DNA of 64,000 bases from Runella aurantiaca (GTDB lineage: Bacteria; Bacteroidota; Bacteroidia; Cytophagales; Spirosomataceae). Made by a program: the position numbers and the translations under genes. The notes below the pieces were generated by a model. The model saw only the letters and a list, made by a program, of their open reading frames with translations. It was not told the origin of the DNA and did not search any database. Of this stretch, positions 51,260 to 61,005 are shown piece by piece; the stretch's first letter is position 1; every line of letters starts with the position of its first letter. The DNA lies in the NCBI RefSeq assembly GCF_003339505.1, contig NZ_QPIW01000020.1, positions 1-64,000 on the forward strand, in the 5' to 3' direction.

Positions 51260-51988
51260 TTATTTTTTCATAACATCCTGACGAGTAATGCTTTCCCTTG
51301 GAGCTTGGTTGAGAATCGAACGGTATTCTTTCTTTTTGAGGTCACCGTTTTTGACGGAATTGATGAATTTAGCCCAAGCAAAGGGATTTAAAAATGGAAT
51401 TGCCGTGGTAAAACTTCGGTTGGCGGCATTTTCACGACCAAAGATTTGCTGATCCATAAAGTTTCGATAGTTGCCCGCCGCACTCAACGGCGTCACCGCC
51501 GCCATCTGCATTAGCAACTCCTGACGGGTGTTTTGTTCAAGATTTGCCCGTTCAAATTCATCAGGAAGTTTCATGGCGACAAACGCCTTCTTAAACTCCT
51601 CCTCGGTAGCATACGGATAAACCTTTACTTCCGCCAACGTTTTTACGTCTTCTTTCATCAGAATAATGGCCGAATAAGACTCCTCCATGTGCCGACGTGG
51701 AATAATGTGGTATTGCTTTTGGTAACCCAAATAACTGAACACAATACTATCGCCCGGAAATACAGGTAACGCAAAGTAGCCACCTTCATCAGCCAATGTA
51801 CCCCGGCCAGCCCGAGGTATTAAAATATAGGCTTTGCCCAAAGTTTGTGTTCCTTTTACACCTACTACCCTTCCCGTAAACATGATACTTTTGACCTGGC
51901 CTTGTGCTTTTACTTCCGACGAAGTTACTGCACTCACCAGTATCGCCAAAATCAAAATAAGGAAGTTGTATTTTATATTAAGTTGCAT
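51260..51988 (-). CDS. Exported protein with carboxypeptidase-regulatory-like (CarboxypepD_reg) domain
   Basis: The protein has 242 residues. Signal peptide MQLNIKYNFLILILAILVSA precedes a beta-sandwich domain (about 32-115) with FTGRVVGVKGTQTLGKAYIL and GTLADEGGYFALPVFPGDSI, the pattern of CarboxypepD_reg-like domains found at the N-terminus of SusC and other outer-membrane proteins. The C-terminal half is helical and charged (TEEEFKKAFVAMKLPDEFER) and not assigned. A surface or periplasmic role is likely. It is convergent with lpxH, 3 bases apart. Confidence 0.8.
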   Translation of the reverse strand: MQLNIKYNFLILILAILVSAVTSSEVKAQGQVKSIMFTGRVVGVKGTQTLGKAYILIPRAGRGTLADEGGYFALPVFPGDSIVFSYLGYQKQYHIIPRRHMEESYSAIILMKEDVKTLAEVKVYPYATEEEFKKAFVAMKLPDEFERANLEQNTRQELLMQMAAVTPLSAAGNYRNFMDQQIFGRENAANRSFTTAIPFLNPFAWAKFINSVKNGDLKKKEYRSILNQAPRESITRQDVMKK

Positions 51989-52041
51989 GATTTACTTTTT
52001 ATATTCCCGGCCCAAACGTCCTATTTCTTTAACGCCTGGGT

Positions 52042-52875
52042 TTAGGAAAAAATTTTAACAAATGTCACAATAAAGGGTGTGGAAAGCAATAACCCATCAA
52101 ATCGGTCTAAAAACCCCCCATGTCCAGGAATCGTACTTCCAGAATCTTTGATTGCAATACTCCGTTTGAACAACGACTCCACAAGGTCACCTAAAGTGCT
52201 TGAAACAACCATGAGCGCCCCAATGCAGTACCACTCCCATGGGCGGTGTGATGTAAAATAAGTACCCAGTGCAAACGCAACTACTCCCGCCAACAAGGCA
52301 CCTCCTGCGGCCCCTTCCCAAGATTTTTTGGGAGATACGCGTTCAAACAATTTTCGTTTTCCAAAATAAGTCCCTGCAAAATAAGCTCCGATGTCAGTAG
52401 ACCAAAGCAGCAACAAACACCCCAGCACAATTTCATAGTTGTACGTACCACCACGCATGGCCAGTACGCTTAAAAGAGAAAAAGGAATGGCGACGTAAAT
52501 AATACCCAAAAAAGTGAATGCAATATTCTGAAAAGGTTTGAGATCCCGTTTTTTGTAGAGCTTAATAAAGAATATCATCGTCACCATCGGGCTGATGAGA
52601 AAATAATTTTGAAAATCAACGATTTCTTTCTCAATCAAAAATGTAATGACGTTGATAAACACCCCACACATTGTGCCATAATACGTCAGCGGTTGATTTC
52701 CATCCAACCCAAGAAGTTTATAAAATTCGAGTTGGGTAAAGATACTTATGCCACAGAAAAGCAACAGGAACGTCCAGTCGGCGTATAAAATTGCGCCCAC
52801 GATGATGGACACCCCAGCTATGGCAGCAATGATGCGTTGTTGTAAATTTGAAAGACTATCCAAACGAGATTTCAT
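52042..52875 (-). CDS. cdsA: Phosphatidate cytidylyltransferase
   Basis: CdsA makes CDP-diacylglycerol from phosphatidate and CTP in the inner membrane. The 277-residue protein has about eight TM helices and the family signature in STLGDLVESLFKRSIAIKDS followed by GSTIPGHGGFLDRFDGLLLS. Its start overlaps the DUF2007 gene by 20 bases, so they are translationally coupled. CPBP, DUF2007 and cdsA form an overlapping minus-strand operon. Confidence 0.95.
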   Translation of the reverse strand: MKSRLDSLSNLQQRIIAAIAGVSIIVGAILYADWTFLLLFCGISIFTQLEFYKLLGLDGNQPLTYYGTMCGVFINVITFLIEKEIVDFQNYFLISPMVTMIFFIKLYKKRDLKPFQNIAFTFLGIIYVAIPFSLLSVLAMRGGTYNYEIVLGCLLLLWSTDIGAYFAGTYFGKRKLFERVSPKKSWEGAAGGALLAGVVAFALGTYFTSHRPWEWYCIGALMVVSSTLGDLVESLFKRSIAIKDSGSTIPGHGGFLDRFDGLLLSTPFIVTFVKIFS

Positions 52876-53068
52876 TCACTACAATTGTTTTGGCAATGAT
52901 AGCATCTTTCACGGGAACATACAACTCACATTTTCCAAAATGGTAACTGCTATCCTGTTTATTGATGATTACAGCGGAGATTCCTTGCTGTTCCAAATAT
53001 TCGCGCACAATTTCGGCACGGTGCTGAAAACTTGTTTCAAACACTTTTTCCCAGTTGCTAGGTACCAT
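52856..53068 (-). CDS. DUF2007-family small protein
   Basis: This 70-residue protein (MVPSNWEKVFETSFQHRAEI) fits the putative signal-transducing DUF2007 fold, with HRAEIVREYLEQQGISAVII and a final strand VPVKDAIIAKTIV, the ferredoxin-like pattern of that family. Function is unknown. It overlaps both neighbours (11 bases with the CPBP gene, 20 with cdsA). Confidence 0.8.
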   Translation of the reverse strand: MVPSNWEKVFETSFQHRAEIVREYLEQQGISAVIINKQDSSYHFGKCELYVPVKDAIIAKTIVVNEISFG

Positions 53069-54029
53069 TCGTCAGATTAGTGCTTCGTTGAGAAACTACC
53101 TTTAGATTTAACAACAGTGCGGCCGTAAATATCAGCGAAAGAACCGCTCCAATCCAAGATACCGACGATTCTGCTGAGGATATTTCAAAGTCAAGCACTT
53201 TGCGGTGAGACAGAAATATGGCTAAAACCGTGAGTCCATTATTAATAAAATGAGCTAAAATAGGAGCCCATAAGTTTCGGGTCCAAAAATACAAATAGCC
53301 AAACATTGCCCCTAAAAGCAATCTGGGCACAAATCCATAAAATTGGAGGTGAATAGCGCTAAACAAAGCCGCAGTCAGCCAAACAGAAGCATGTACATCC
53401 CTAATTTTATGAAATATTTTCCGCTGAATAATTCCTCGAAACAGTACTTCTTCACCAACGGCAGGAATCACGGCAATGACACACAAGGCAACGACGAATT
53501 TCAACCAGGAATCAAAATCGGTCAAAAATTGCGTCATGCCCGCCAATTCATCTTCTTTGTACCGCATCCAATTTTCAACCCGCTGTAGGCCTTCGGGCAA
53601 ATGAAGGTGGCTGTTCCATTCAATAATCCAACTGTTGAGGGGCAGAAAAGCAATGACTGTAAATAAAACCATCGCCAAAGTCAAAAAGGAGGGAGCAGGT
53701 CGACTTATAAACTCTTCCACTCGGTGCTGTTCGGACCAACGCCAATAAACAACGCCAGGAATCAGAAAAGTAAAAAGGTGGGAAACGGAGTGAAGTATCA
53801 TTAAATACCACCATGCATGAAGAAACAGCTGCGGTTCCTGAATCATCTGCGAAATTTGCTCTAAGTTGCTTGGCCCTCCGAAGAGCACGCCAATCAGAAG
53901 AATCACAAGCATAGCCACAATATTACCAATAGACATCCCAAGCAAAACCAGCCCAAGCAATAACATTACATTACGCCAAGGAGGACGTTGCGGAACGCTA
54001 TGAATAATTTCTGGCTGAATCTCTTCCAC
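53058..54029 (-). CDS. CPBP-family intramembrane glutamic protease (Abi-like)
   Basis: The protein has 323 residues and about eight TM helices. CPBP motifs are visible: VIPAVGEEVLFRGIIQRKIF (motif 1, EExxxR), SAIHLQFYGFVPRLLLGAMF (motif 2, FxxxH type) and ILAHFINNGLTVL (motif 3, HxxxN/D). The family includes CAAX-type prenyl proteases, bacteriocin immunity proteins and others. The catalytic residues look intact. Its role is likely membrane-protein cleavage; no substrate is evident from the operon with cdsA. Confidence 0.9.
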   Translation of the reverse strand: MEEIQPEIIHSVPQRPPWRNVMLLLGLVLLGMSIGNIVAMLVILLIGVLFGGPSNLEQISQMIQEPQLFLHAWWYLMILHSVSHLFTFLIPGVVYWRWSEQHRVEEFISRPAPSFLTLAMVLFTVIAFLPLNSWIIEWNSHLHLPEGLQRVENWMRYKEDELAGMTQFLTDFDSWLKFVVALCVIAVIPAVGEEVLFRGIIQRKIFHKIRDVHASVWLTAALFSAIHLQFYGFVPRLLLGAMFGYLYFWTRNLWAPILAHFINNGLTVLAIFLSHRKVLDFEISSAESSVSWIGAVLSLIFTAALLLNLKVVSQRSTNLTNGT

Positions 54030-54134
54030 AGGTTAGGGTTTTAAACGTACGCAAATATAATATTACCCACAAAAATACGATACCTCTATCTATTTATAAG
54101 TTTAAATATACAGAAATACAACGTTTCAATAAAA

Positions 54135-54167
54135 AAGCAGGCTTCTAGAATCCCTAAAAGCCTGCTT
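54135..54167 (-). terminator. Terminator of the rimP-nusA-infB operon
   Basis: AAGCAGGCTT (54135-54144) and AAGCCTGCTT (54158-54167) pair perfectly around 13 bases; on the minus strand a T-tract (TTTTTTATTG) follows. It lies 18 bases after the infB stop. Confidence 0.88.
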
Positions 54168-54185
54168 AATATTATAATTGAAAAT

Positions 54186-57100
54186 TTATAATGTTCGTTT
54201 TACTTCTTTCATTTCAAAGCTTTCAACAATATCCCCTACTTGAAGGTCATTGAAACCTCTGATGCTAAGTCCGAATTCGAAGCCTGATTTCACTTCGTTT
54301 ACATCATCTTTGTAACGTTTCAGCTGTGAAATATCGCCTTCGTGTACCACGATAAAGTCGCGGATTACTCTGACTTTATTGTTACGTTTGATAATACCAT
54401 CAGTTACATAAGAACCTGCTACGGTACCTATCTTACTGATTTTGAACACCTCACGTACTTCTGCGTTACCCACAATTGCTTCTTCCATCGTTGGTTCTAG
54501 CATACCCGCCATGGCATCTTTTACTTCGTTGATGGCATCGTAGATAACCGAATACAAACGAATTTCGATTTGCTCCTGCTCAGCGAGTTTTTTCGCATTG
54601 TTTGACGGGCGAACCTGGAATCCAACAATGATTGCATCGGAAGCAATCGCTAGGTTAATATCTGATTCTGCAATCTGACCAACCGCCTTATTGATGATAT
54701 TTACCTGTACTTCTTCCGTCGAAAGTTTGAGTAGCGAATCGGAAAGTGCTTCTACCGAACCGTCCACGTCACCTTTGACGATAATATTCAATTCTTTAAA
54801 GGTACCAATTGCTTTTCTTCGGCCGATTTCTTCCAACGTAATGTGTTTACGGGTACGGATGGTTTGCTCACGCATGATTTGCTCACGCTTATTAGCGATT
54901 TCACGCGCTTCGCGTTCGTTCTCCATCACGTTAAATTTATCACCCGCTTGAGGAGCACCGTTCAACCCTAAAAGTTGTACAGGGGTCGATGGGCCTGCTT
55001 CTTTAAGACGTGCCCCTGTGGCGTCAAACATGGCACGAACCCGTCCAAAGTGCGCACCCGCCAAAATCACATCACCGACTTTCAAGGTACCTGTTTGTAC
55101 CAAAATCGTTGCCACATATCCACGACCTTTATCAAGCGATGCTTCGACTACCGTTCCAGAAGCTCTACGGTTCGGATTTGCTTTCAGTTCGAGCAAGTCG
55201 GCTTCCAGCAACACTTTTTCCATCAAGTCAGGAATACCTACCCCCGATTTTGATGAAATTTCCTGAGTTTGGTATTTACCGCCCCATTCTTCCACCAAAA
55301 TATTCATGTTGGCTAATGCCTCACGTATCTTTTCGGTGTTAGCTCCAGGCTTATCTATTTTACTAAATGCAAATACAATCGGAACGTTGGCATTCTGAGC
55401 GTGATTTATTGCCTCTCTCGTTTGAGGCATGATAGAGTCATCTGCCGCAATGACGATGATAACAACATCCGTCAATTTAGCTCCACGAGCACGCATGGCC
55501 GTAAACGCTTCGTGACCTGGTGTATCTAAGAACGCGATTCTACGTCCGCCGTCTGTTTTTACACTGTAGGCGCCAATGTGCTGCGTAATACCCCCTGCTT
55601 CACCCGCCGCAACTCGTGTACGACGAATATAGTCAAGCAATGATGTTTTACCGTGGTCAACGTGACCCATGATGGTTACAATCGGTGCACGTTCAAGCAA
55701 ATCTTCGTCCGCATCTACTTCTACTTTTACATCTCCCTGAATTTCTTCTTCGGCAGATATAAACTCGACTTCATAACCAAATTCATCGGCAATCAGCGTG
55801 ATACTTTCCGCATCCAAACGTTGGTTGATGGAAACGAACATACCCATGCTCAAACAAACCGAAATTACTTCCTGCACCGATACGTCCATCAAAGATGACA
55901 GTTCGTTAGCCGAAATAAACTCTGTTACTTTCAACACTTTGGCATCTTCCTGCTCCTGCATCATGCGCTCTTCGGCAGCATCTGCCCGCAAACGACGACG
56001 TTCACGGCGCTTATCTGCGCCAAAGTTCTTACCACTAGTAGTACCGCTCAAGCGGGCATAAGTAGCCTTGATTGAGTCAGCCACTTCTTTGTCGCTGATT
56101 TCATCTTTACGCTCTCTACGGCCATTACCGCCTTTTTTATTGGCATTCGTATTCGTATTGTTGGTCGCTGGTCCTTTTTTAGCAGCTCCACCAGCGGTAT
56201 TTGCATTAGGTGCTGTTGTATTAGGCGTCGCGTTGGCATTAGGAGTTGCATTTGCCGGAGCATTGGTTTTTGAACCATCCCGTTGGCCATGTTGGTACTG
56301 CGTGATGGGCCGGTCATTCTGATTCTGTTTTCCCTTATTAGCAGGGTTATTGGGATTAGCTGCCGGGGCATTGTCAGTAACTTTCTCTCCTTTGCGCAAC
56401 CGTTTACGTTTGCGTTTTTTGTCCTTGTCTTTATCTCGATTTCCTCCGTCACCACCTCGGCGCTCGGTAGGAAGTTCAATCTTTCCTAGAATGGTGAGTC
56501 CTTTCAAGGTTTCACCTTTTGCTTCAATCAATACCGGCTCGGGTTCTGGCTCAGGGGCAGGAACTTCTTTAGGAGGCTCGGGTTGTTTTACCTTAACAGG
56601 TTGTTGAGGGCGTTCTGTCCGAGGAGTAAACGGCTGTGGTTTAGCAGGTTCTTCCTTGGGTTTTGGTTGAGGTGCAGGTTTGAGTTCCACCACTGGTTCT
56701 TGTACCACTTCTACTTTGGGTTCTATGATTGGCTCTACTTTTGGCTCTGCTTTCGGTAACTCCTCAATAGGCTTAATTTCGGGTACGGGTGCGGCTTCCA
56801 CAGGCAGGACAACTTCTGCTTTGATTTCAACCACAGGCAATGCTACTTCCTTCACAGGCTCTGGCATCGTTACTTCCGGCTTTTTCTCTTCAACAGGTTT
56901 TTCTGCCACCGGAGTCTCTTCTATTTTCTTCTCTTCAACAACCACTTCTGGTTTCTTCTCTTCAACAATAATCACCTCTGGTTTTTTCTCTTCAACAACG
57001 GGAGGTGCCAGCTTAAGCTCTTCCTCAGGTTTTGGTGGAGTCGGAACGGGTACATTAATTGGTTTGGGAGCATCCAAATCAATTTTCCCAACGACTTTCA

Positions 57101-57467
57101 GTCCAATAATTGGTGTTTCGGGAAGCTCAGATTCCAGAAGTTTTTCTTCTTTTTCTGGCTGTGGTTCTGAAACAACTGGTTTAGGAGCATTGGCAGCCGA
57201 CTGCGATGTACGAAAATAAAGTACAGGGCTATCTTCTGACTTAGGTTGTGGCGCAGCAGGTTCCTCTTTTTTGGGGGCAATCCCCCCCAACAGCGCATCC
57301 ACCTTGAACTCTTTAGACAGAAATTCAAGCTGTTCAGCGTTTAACTTTGTATTGGGATTATTATCAACCTTAAAGCCTTTAGCACCCAAAATACTGGCAA
57401 CCGCAGCGTGGCTACGATTTAGTATTCGAGCTGCTTGACTAAGGCGCATACTTTTTTCTTCCGACAT
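54186..57467 (-). CDS. infB: Translation initiation factor IF-2
   Basis: IF-2 places fMet-tRNA on the ribosome. The 1093-residue protein has an N-terminal helical domain ([20 protein letters not shown]), a very long linker of Pro/Glu/Lys/Val repeats (about 80-330), a basic stretch ([20 protein letters not shown]) and Asn/Ala-rich region (about 335-460), then the conserved core: second N-domain (about 515-570), G domain with [36 protein letters not shown] and FSKIDKPG, and domains II-IV to the end. Long linkers of this kind are typical of Bacteroidota IF-2. It follows nusA by 190 bases. Confidence 0.96.
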   Translation of the reverse strand: MSEEKSMRLSQAARILNRSHAAVASILGAKGFKVDNNPNTKLNAEQLEFLSKEFKVDALLGGIAPKKEEPAAPQPKSEDSPVLYFRTSQSAANAPKPVVSEPQPEKEEKLLESELPETPIIGLKVVGKIDLDAPKPINVPVPTPPKPEEELKLAPPVVEEKKPEVIIVEEKKPEVVVEEKKIEETPVAEKPVEEKKPEVTMPEPVKEVALPVVEIKAEVVLPVEAAPVPEIKPIEELPKAEPKVEPIIEPKVEVVQEPVVELKPAPQPKPKEEPAKPQPFTPRTERPQQPVKVKQPEPPKEVPAPEPEPEPVLIEAKGETLKGLTILGKIELPTERRGGDGGNRDKDKDKKRKRKRLRKGEKVTDNAPAANPNNPANKGKQNQNDRPITQYQHGQRDGSKTNAPANATPNANATPNTTAPNANTAGGAAKKGPATNNTNTNANKKGGNGRRERKDEISDKEVADSIKATYARLSGTTSGKNFGADKRRERRRLRADAAEERMMQEQEDAKVLKVTEFISANELSSLMDVSVQEVISVCLSMGMFVSINQRLDAESITLIADEFGYEVEFISAEEEIQGDVKVEVDADEDLLERAPIVTIMGHVDHGKTSLLDYIRRTRVAAGEAGGITQHIGAYSVKTDGGRRIAFLDTPGHEAFTAMRARGAKLTDVVIIVIAADDSIMPQTREAINHAQNANVPIVFAFSKIDKPGANTEKIREALANMNILVEEWGGKYQTQEISSKSGVGIPDLMEKVLLEADLLELKANPNRRASGTVVEASLDKGRGYVATILVQTGTLKVGDVILAGAHFGRVRAMFDATGARLKEAGPSTPVQLLGLNGAPQAGDKFNVMENEREAREIANKREQIMREQTIRTRKHITLEEIGRRKAIGTFKELNIIVKGDVDGSVEALSDSLLKLSTEEVQVNIINKAVGQIAESDINLAIASDAIIVGFQVRPSNNAKKLAEQEQIEIRLYSVIYDAINEVKDAMAGMLEPTMEEAIVGNAEVREVFKISKIGTVAGSYVTDGIIKRNNKVRVIRDFIVVHEGDISQLKRYKDDVNEVKSGFEFGLSIRGFNDLQVGDIVESFEMKEVKRTL

Positions 57468-57657
57468 ACTGGAAATAGACGTACCGAAGTACGAGTTATT
57501 GGTTATTCGTTATTAGGGAAACCCTGGAAAATTAACCCAAAGATACAGATTTATTTTTCAACTACGTTTATCTGTTCTCTGTACGTCAAGTATAGTCAGC
57601 AATTAACTCGTAAATGTCCCTCTTTCAGTGAGTCATTTTGTCCCAAACTGACTACAT

Positions 57658-58902
57658 TTATTCAAATTCACGACGTAAAATTTCAAGGATTTCTTCTACT
57701 GTTTCTTCTTCAAGGTCGGTACGGCGAACAAGCTCTTCTCTACTGATATTGATTACTTGTTTTGCAGTATCCAAACCAATCTTGCGGAACTCTTCAATCA
57801 TCCACTCGTCAATCTCATCCGTAAATTCGCTCAAATCCACATCTTCCTCGTCTTCTTGGCCTTCTACATCACGGAATACATCTATTTCCATGCTGACCAA
57901 ACGCCCAGCGAGTTTAATGTTTTGTCCTCCTTTACCGATAGCCAACGAAACTTGATCTGGTTTAAGATAAACAGATACCCTTTTGGTCTCTTTATCTATC
58001 ACCATTGAAGTGATTTTGGCGGGGCTCAAGGCACGCTGAATGAGCAATTCGAGATTTTCGGTATAATTGATAACGTCAATGTTCTCATTATTCAGTTCTC
58101 TCACGATGGTATGAATCCGCGAACCTTTCATCCCGACACAAGCGCCCACGGGATCGATACGGTCATCGTACGACTCTACAGCTACTTTGGCACGCTCGCC
58201 GGGCTCACGCACAATCTTACGAATGTTGATAAGTCCGTCGTAGATTTCAGGAATCTCGGTTTCAAACAATCTTTCCAAAAATACGGGAGAAGTACGCGAA
58301 AGCGTAATTCTTGGCGTACCATTGTTTAGCTCCACTTTATGAATAACCGCTTTAACGGGCTCTCCTTTACGGTATTTATCCTTAAAGATTTGCTCTTGTT
58401 TGGGCAGGACTAATTCATTGCCTTCGGTATCTAAACAGATGAGTTCGTTTTTGAGTATTTGATATACTTCTACATTGAGCAGGTCGCCGACCATGTCTTT
58501 GTATTTGAAATACAGCAACTCTTTCTCTAAATCTTTTACCTTCTGAATCAGCGTTTGACGTGCAGTTTGCACCAGACGCCGTCCAAAATCTTCCAATTTT
58601 ACTTCCTCAGCTACTTCTTCACCCACTTCAAAGTCATCCTGAATTTTGCGGGCTTCAGCCAGAGGAATTTTATCCGGTTCCCAAATATCTTCTGAGTTAT
58701 CGTCCACGATTTCACGGGTACGCCACATTTCGAGGTCGCCAGTATCGGGGTTGATAATCACATCAAAATTGGTATCAGTACCGTATTTTTTACGAATCAT
58801 CGTACGAAACACTTCCTCCAATACTTTTATAATCGTAGGACGATCAATATTTTTGGAGCGAGCAAACTCGGCAAACGATTCTATCAATACTACGCTATCC
58901 AT
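57658..58902 (-). CDS. nusA: Transcription termination/antitermination factor NusA
   Basis: NusA binds RNA polymerase and modulates pausing, termination and antitermination. The 414-residue protein has the N-terminal RNAP-binding domain (MDSVVLIESFAEFARSKNID), S1 (about 135-205, GDLLNVEVYQILKNELICLD), and KH1/KH2 domains (about 230-345) with DPVGACVGMKGSRI and SLAIGKGGQNIKLAGRL. The C-terminal tail is short and acidic, without the extra repeats found in proteobacteria. rimP lies upstream, infB downstream. Confidence 0.96.
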   Translation of the reverse strand: MDSVVLIESFAEFARSKNIDRPTIIKVLEEVFRTMIRKKYGTDTNFDVIINPDTGDLEMWRTREIVDDNSEDIWEPDKIPLAEARKIQDDFEVGEEVAEEVKLEDFGRRLVQTARQTLIQKVKDLEKELLYFKYKDMVGDLLNVEVYQILKNELICLDTEGNELVLPKQEQIFKDKYRKGEPVKAVIHKVELNNGTPRITLSRTSPVFLERLFETEIPEIYDGLINIRKIVREPGERAKVAVESYDDRIDPVGACVGMKGSRIHTIVRELNNENIDVINYTENLELLIQRALSPAKITSMVIDKETKRVSVYLKPDQVSLAIGKGGQNIKLAGRLVSMEIDVFRDVEGQEDEEDVDLSEFTDEIDEWMIEEFRKIGLDTAKQVINISREELVRRTDLEEETVEEILEILRREFE

Positions 58903-59102
58903 TTTCTTTCAAAACAGTTAATTGTTATTTGTTAAACACAGAACAATTCTTTAAATCTTAAAACAGTTTATCTAAAAGCAGTGATTGTGCGTTGGGAATT
59001 AATCCCCATTTCTAACACTACTTAATTTCACATTATTTTTATCCCACCAAACCAGATTCAATACTTAAAAGCAATATTAAAAATACTATTTTCCTGCGGT
59101 AT

Positions 59103-59570
59103 TTAAAACGTAATCTGTACTTGAGCCTTTGCAATGTCGGTATAGGCAAAAGGCAATTCAGCAGGGACTTGGTCTTTTTTCTTCTTTTTCAATTCTTCAA
59201 GTATCACAAACCCTTCTTCATCCGCCGAGATTAATTTTCCTTTTTTCTCAACACCGTCTTTTGCGATTACTCTTAACGTACGTCCGATATTCTTACGAAA
59301 CTGCCTTGGCATTGCCAACGGATAATCCACCCCTGGAGAAGACACCTCCAGCGTATATGCATCGGGCAGCACTTCTTGCGTTTCGAGCATTTCTCCCAAT
59401 TTCCAGCTGATATCGGCACATTCATCAATGCTGATACCCGCATCGCTGTCAATCAACACAGTTACTTTCTGACGAACTTTTGAGGCGGAGACCTGCACTT
59501 CTACGATGAAAAATTTGTCATCCTCCAAAAGGGTAGAAAGTAATTCGACAATTTTTTCCTTTACATTCAT
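59103..59570 (-). CDS. rimP: Ribosome maturation factor RimP
   Basis: RimP helps 30S subunit assembly. The start at 59570 (MNVKEKIVELLSTLLEDDKF) gives 155 residues, the usual size; the open frame to 59597 lies within the leader hairpin and is not used. Motifs: FFIVEVQVSASKVRQKVTVL, DAGISIDECADISWKLGEML and YTLEVSSPGVDYPLAMPRQF. It heads the rimP-nusA-infB operon, a conserved order. Confidence 0.93.
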   Translation of the reverse strand: MNVKEKIVELLSTLLEDDKFFIVEVQVSASKVRQKVTVLIDSDAGISIDECADISWKLGEMLETQEVLPDAYTLEVSSPGVDYPLAMPRQFRKNIGRTLRVIAKDGVEKKGKLISADEEGFVILEELKKKKKDQVPAELPFAYTDIAKAQVQITF

Positions 59571-59581
59571 TTTTTCCCAAC

Positions 59582-59605
59582 AAAAAAGGGGAATCAATTT
59601 CCCCT
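59582..59605 (-). terminator. Intrinsic terminator in the rimP leader (putative attenuator)
   Basis: On the minus strand, AGGGGAA-ATTGA-TTCCCCT is followed directly by TTTTT (59582-59586 read A on plus). It lies 12 bases before the rimP start and about 25 bases after the putative promoter's -7 box. No minus-strand gene lies upstream that it could terminate, since mcrC runs the other way, so it acts on the operon's own leader. Confidence 0.6.
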
Positions 59606-59631
59606 CAGAATCTTAACCGTAAATTGTGGTG

Positions 59632-59663
59632 CAAAAGTAACATCTTTTTACTAATTTAACAAC
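59632..59663 (-). promoter_or_regulatory. Promoter candidate of the rimP-nusA-infB operon
   Basis: On the minus strand TACTTTTG (59632-59639) fits the -7 box TAnnTTTG, and GTTG (59660-59663) stands 20 bases upstream where the -33 TTTG is expected. Transcription would begin near 59625, about 55 bases before the rimP start and upstream of the leader terminator. Confidence 0.5.
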
Positions 59664-59683
59664 ATCCTTTTTAATTATTTGCT

Positions 59684-60955
59684 ATGTCACAGCATGTTGT
59701 CGTGTATGAGTACGGTATAGTTCGACGCACCTCCGAGGCAGCGGAAAGTATTGATAGCACCCAAAACACGGATGTATTTGTTTCGGACCAGACTTTTGAC
59801 CTGCTCAAACAGTGGGCTTTTGTTCCCCATGCCGATGCTGTAATTCGTTTTTTTTTGCAAAAAGGCAAAGAGTGCCTCCGCTTCAAAAATTACACGGGTA
59901 TTTTACAAACATCTGACGGTACCCAATTTGAGATTTTACCGAAAATATCCAAAAATGATACCGTTTTTACAGCAAGGCAGAGCCTACTAAAAATGCTCCG
60001 TAGTGTCACTGACCTTCCATTTTATCGGCTTTCTCAAGCGCATTTACAACAGGCCAACCAACCACTGTGGGAAATTTTCATTTCGGCTTTTATTCAAGAA
60101 ATGGAGCAAATTATACAACAGGGCTTGGAACGGGCTTATCAAACCATTGAAACCGAACAAACATTTGTACGGGGAAAATGGCTACCACACCGTCAAAATG
60201 CCCTCCATCCTGAATTACTGTTTACCGCCCATGACGAATTCAACGCCGACATCCTGCCCAATCGCCTGCTGAAAACCTGCGTGTTGTTTTTAGGCAAGCG
60301 CAGTCAATATTTGCCCAATCAGGTTCGCCTTCGGCAATTGCGTTTTGCGTTGGAAGACGTCAATACCTCCATGCAAGTAAACGCTGATTTTGCAAAATTG
60401 GAAAAACTTGACCGACGTTTTAACCGATATGCACAAGCCTTGAAATGGGCCAAAGTGTTGCTCAATCAACAGTCATGGGCGACGGCTGGCAAAGACGTGA
60501 ATGACTCGTTATTGTTTCCGACCGAACGATTATTTGAAAATTATGTAGCCCGTGGCGCAAAACGTTATTTAGGCGACCATGAAGTGTCGTATCAGGACGA
60601 TTTGCATTTTTTGGTCGATGACCATTCGGGCAAGCGCCGCTTTCGGTTACGCCCCGACTTGGTGATTCGCAAAGACCAACAAACCGTAGTTATGGATATG
60701 AAGTGGAAAAGGATTGAGCCCACTCTCCCTAATTATGGTATAGAACAAACCGATTTGTATCAATTATACGCTTATGGGCGCAAATACAACGCCGATGCGC
60801 TGTTTTTGATTTATCCCGCTCATGAAGATTTTCGGGCACCGCTTCCTCCATTTCGTTTTGAAGAACAATTGGTTTTGACGGTTATTCCCTTTGATATAAC
60901 GGCACCATTACCAGCAGAAATAGAAAAGATGGAAAATTATTTGGAAATGAAATAG
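59684..60955 (+). CDS. McrC-family restriction nuclease subunit, without neighbouring McrB
   Basis: The 423-residue protein matches McrC: a long N-terminal region (FEILPKISKNDTVFTARQSL, VRGKWLPHRQNALHP) for contact with the McrB motor, a middle region with LFPTERLFENYVARGAKRYL, and a C-terminal PD-(D/E)xK nuclease with RPDLVI (Asp325), VMDMKWK (Asp338, Lys340) and QLYAYG (Gln355). The active site looks intact. McrC needs the GTPase McrB, which cuts modified-cytosine DNA with it, but both neighbours (rimP and lpd) are on the other strand and unrelated, so any partner is elsewhere. Similar solitary McrC-like proteins are known in databases; their function is unclear. Confidence 0.82.
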   Translation: MSQHVVVYEYGIVRRTSEAAESIDSTQNTDVFVSDQTFDLLKQWAFVPHADAVIRFFLQKGKECLRFKNYTGILQTSDGTQFEILPKISKNDTVFTARQSLLKMLRSVTDLPFYRLSQAHLQQANQPLWEIFISAFIQEMEQIIQQGLERAYQTIETEQTFVRGKWLPHRQNALHPELLFTAHDEFNADILPNRLLKTCVLFLGKRSQYLPNQVRLRQLRFALEDVNTSMQVNADFAKLEKLDRRFNRYAQALKWAKVLLNQQSWATAGKDVNDSLLFPTERLFENYVARGAKRYLGDHEVSYQDDLHFLVDDHSGKRRFRLRPDLVIRKDQQTVVMDMKWKRIEPTLPNYGIEQTDLYQLYAYGRKYNADALFLIYPAHEDFRAPLPPFRFEEQLVLTVIPFDITAPLPAEIEKMENYLEMK

Positions 60956-60960
60956 AAGAA

Positions 60961-61003
60961 AAAAAAGGTCGGTCAGCCCAATGGTAAGCTGACCGACTTT
61001 GGT
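60961..61003. terminator. Bidirectional terminator between mcrC and lpd
   Basis: GTCGGTCAGC (60968-60977) and GCTGACCGAC (60988-60997) pair perfectly around a 10-base loop, with an A-tract before and T-rich sequence after. It serves the convergent mcrC and lpd genes. Confidence 0.88.
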
Positions 61004-61005
61004 TT

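Noticed and set aside
56680-57219. Long plus-strand open frame (179 codons, Ser/Thr/Gly-rich) opposite infB
   Set aside because: It is the antisense of the Pro/Glu/Val/Lys-rich linker of IF-2; the low-complexity composition explains the lack of stops.
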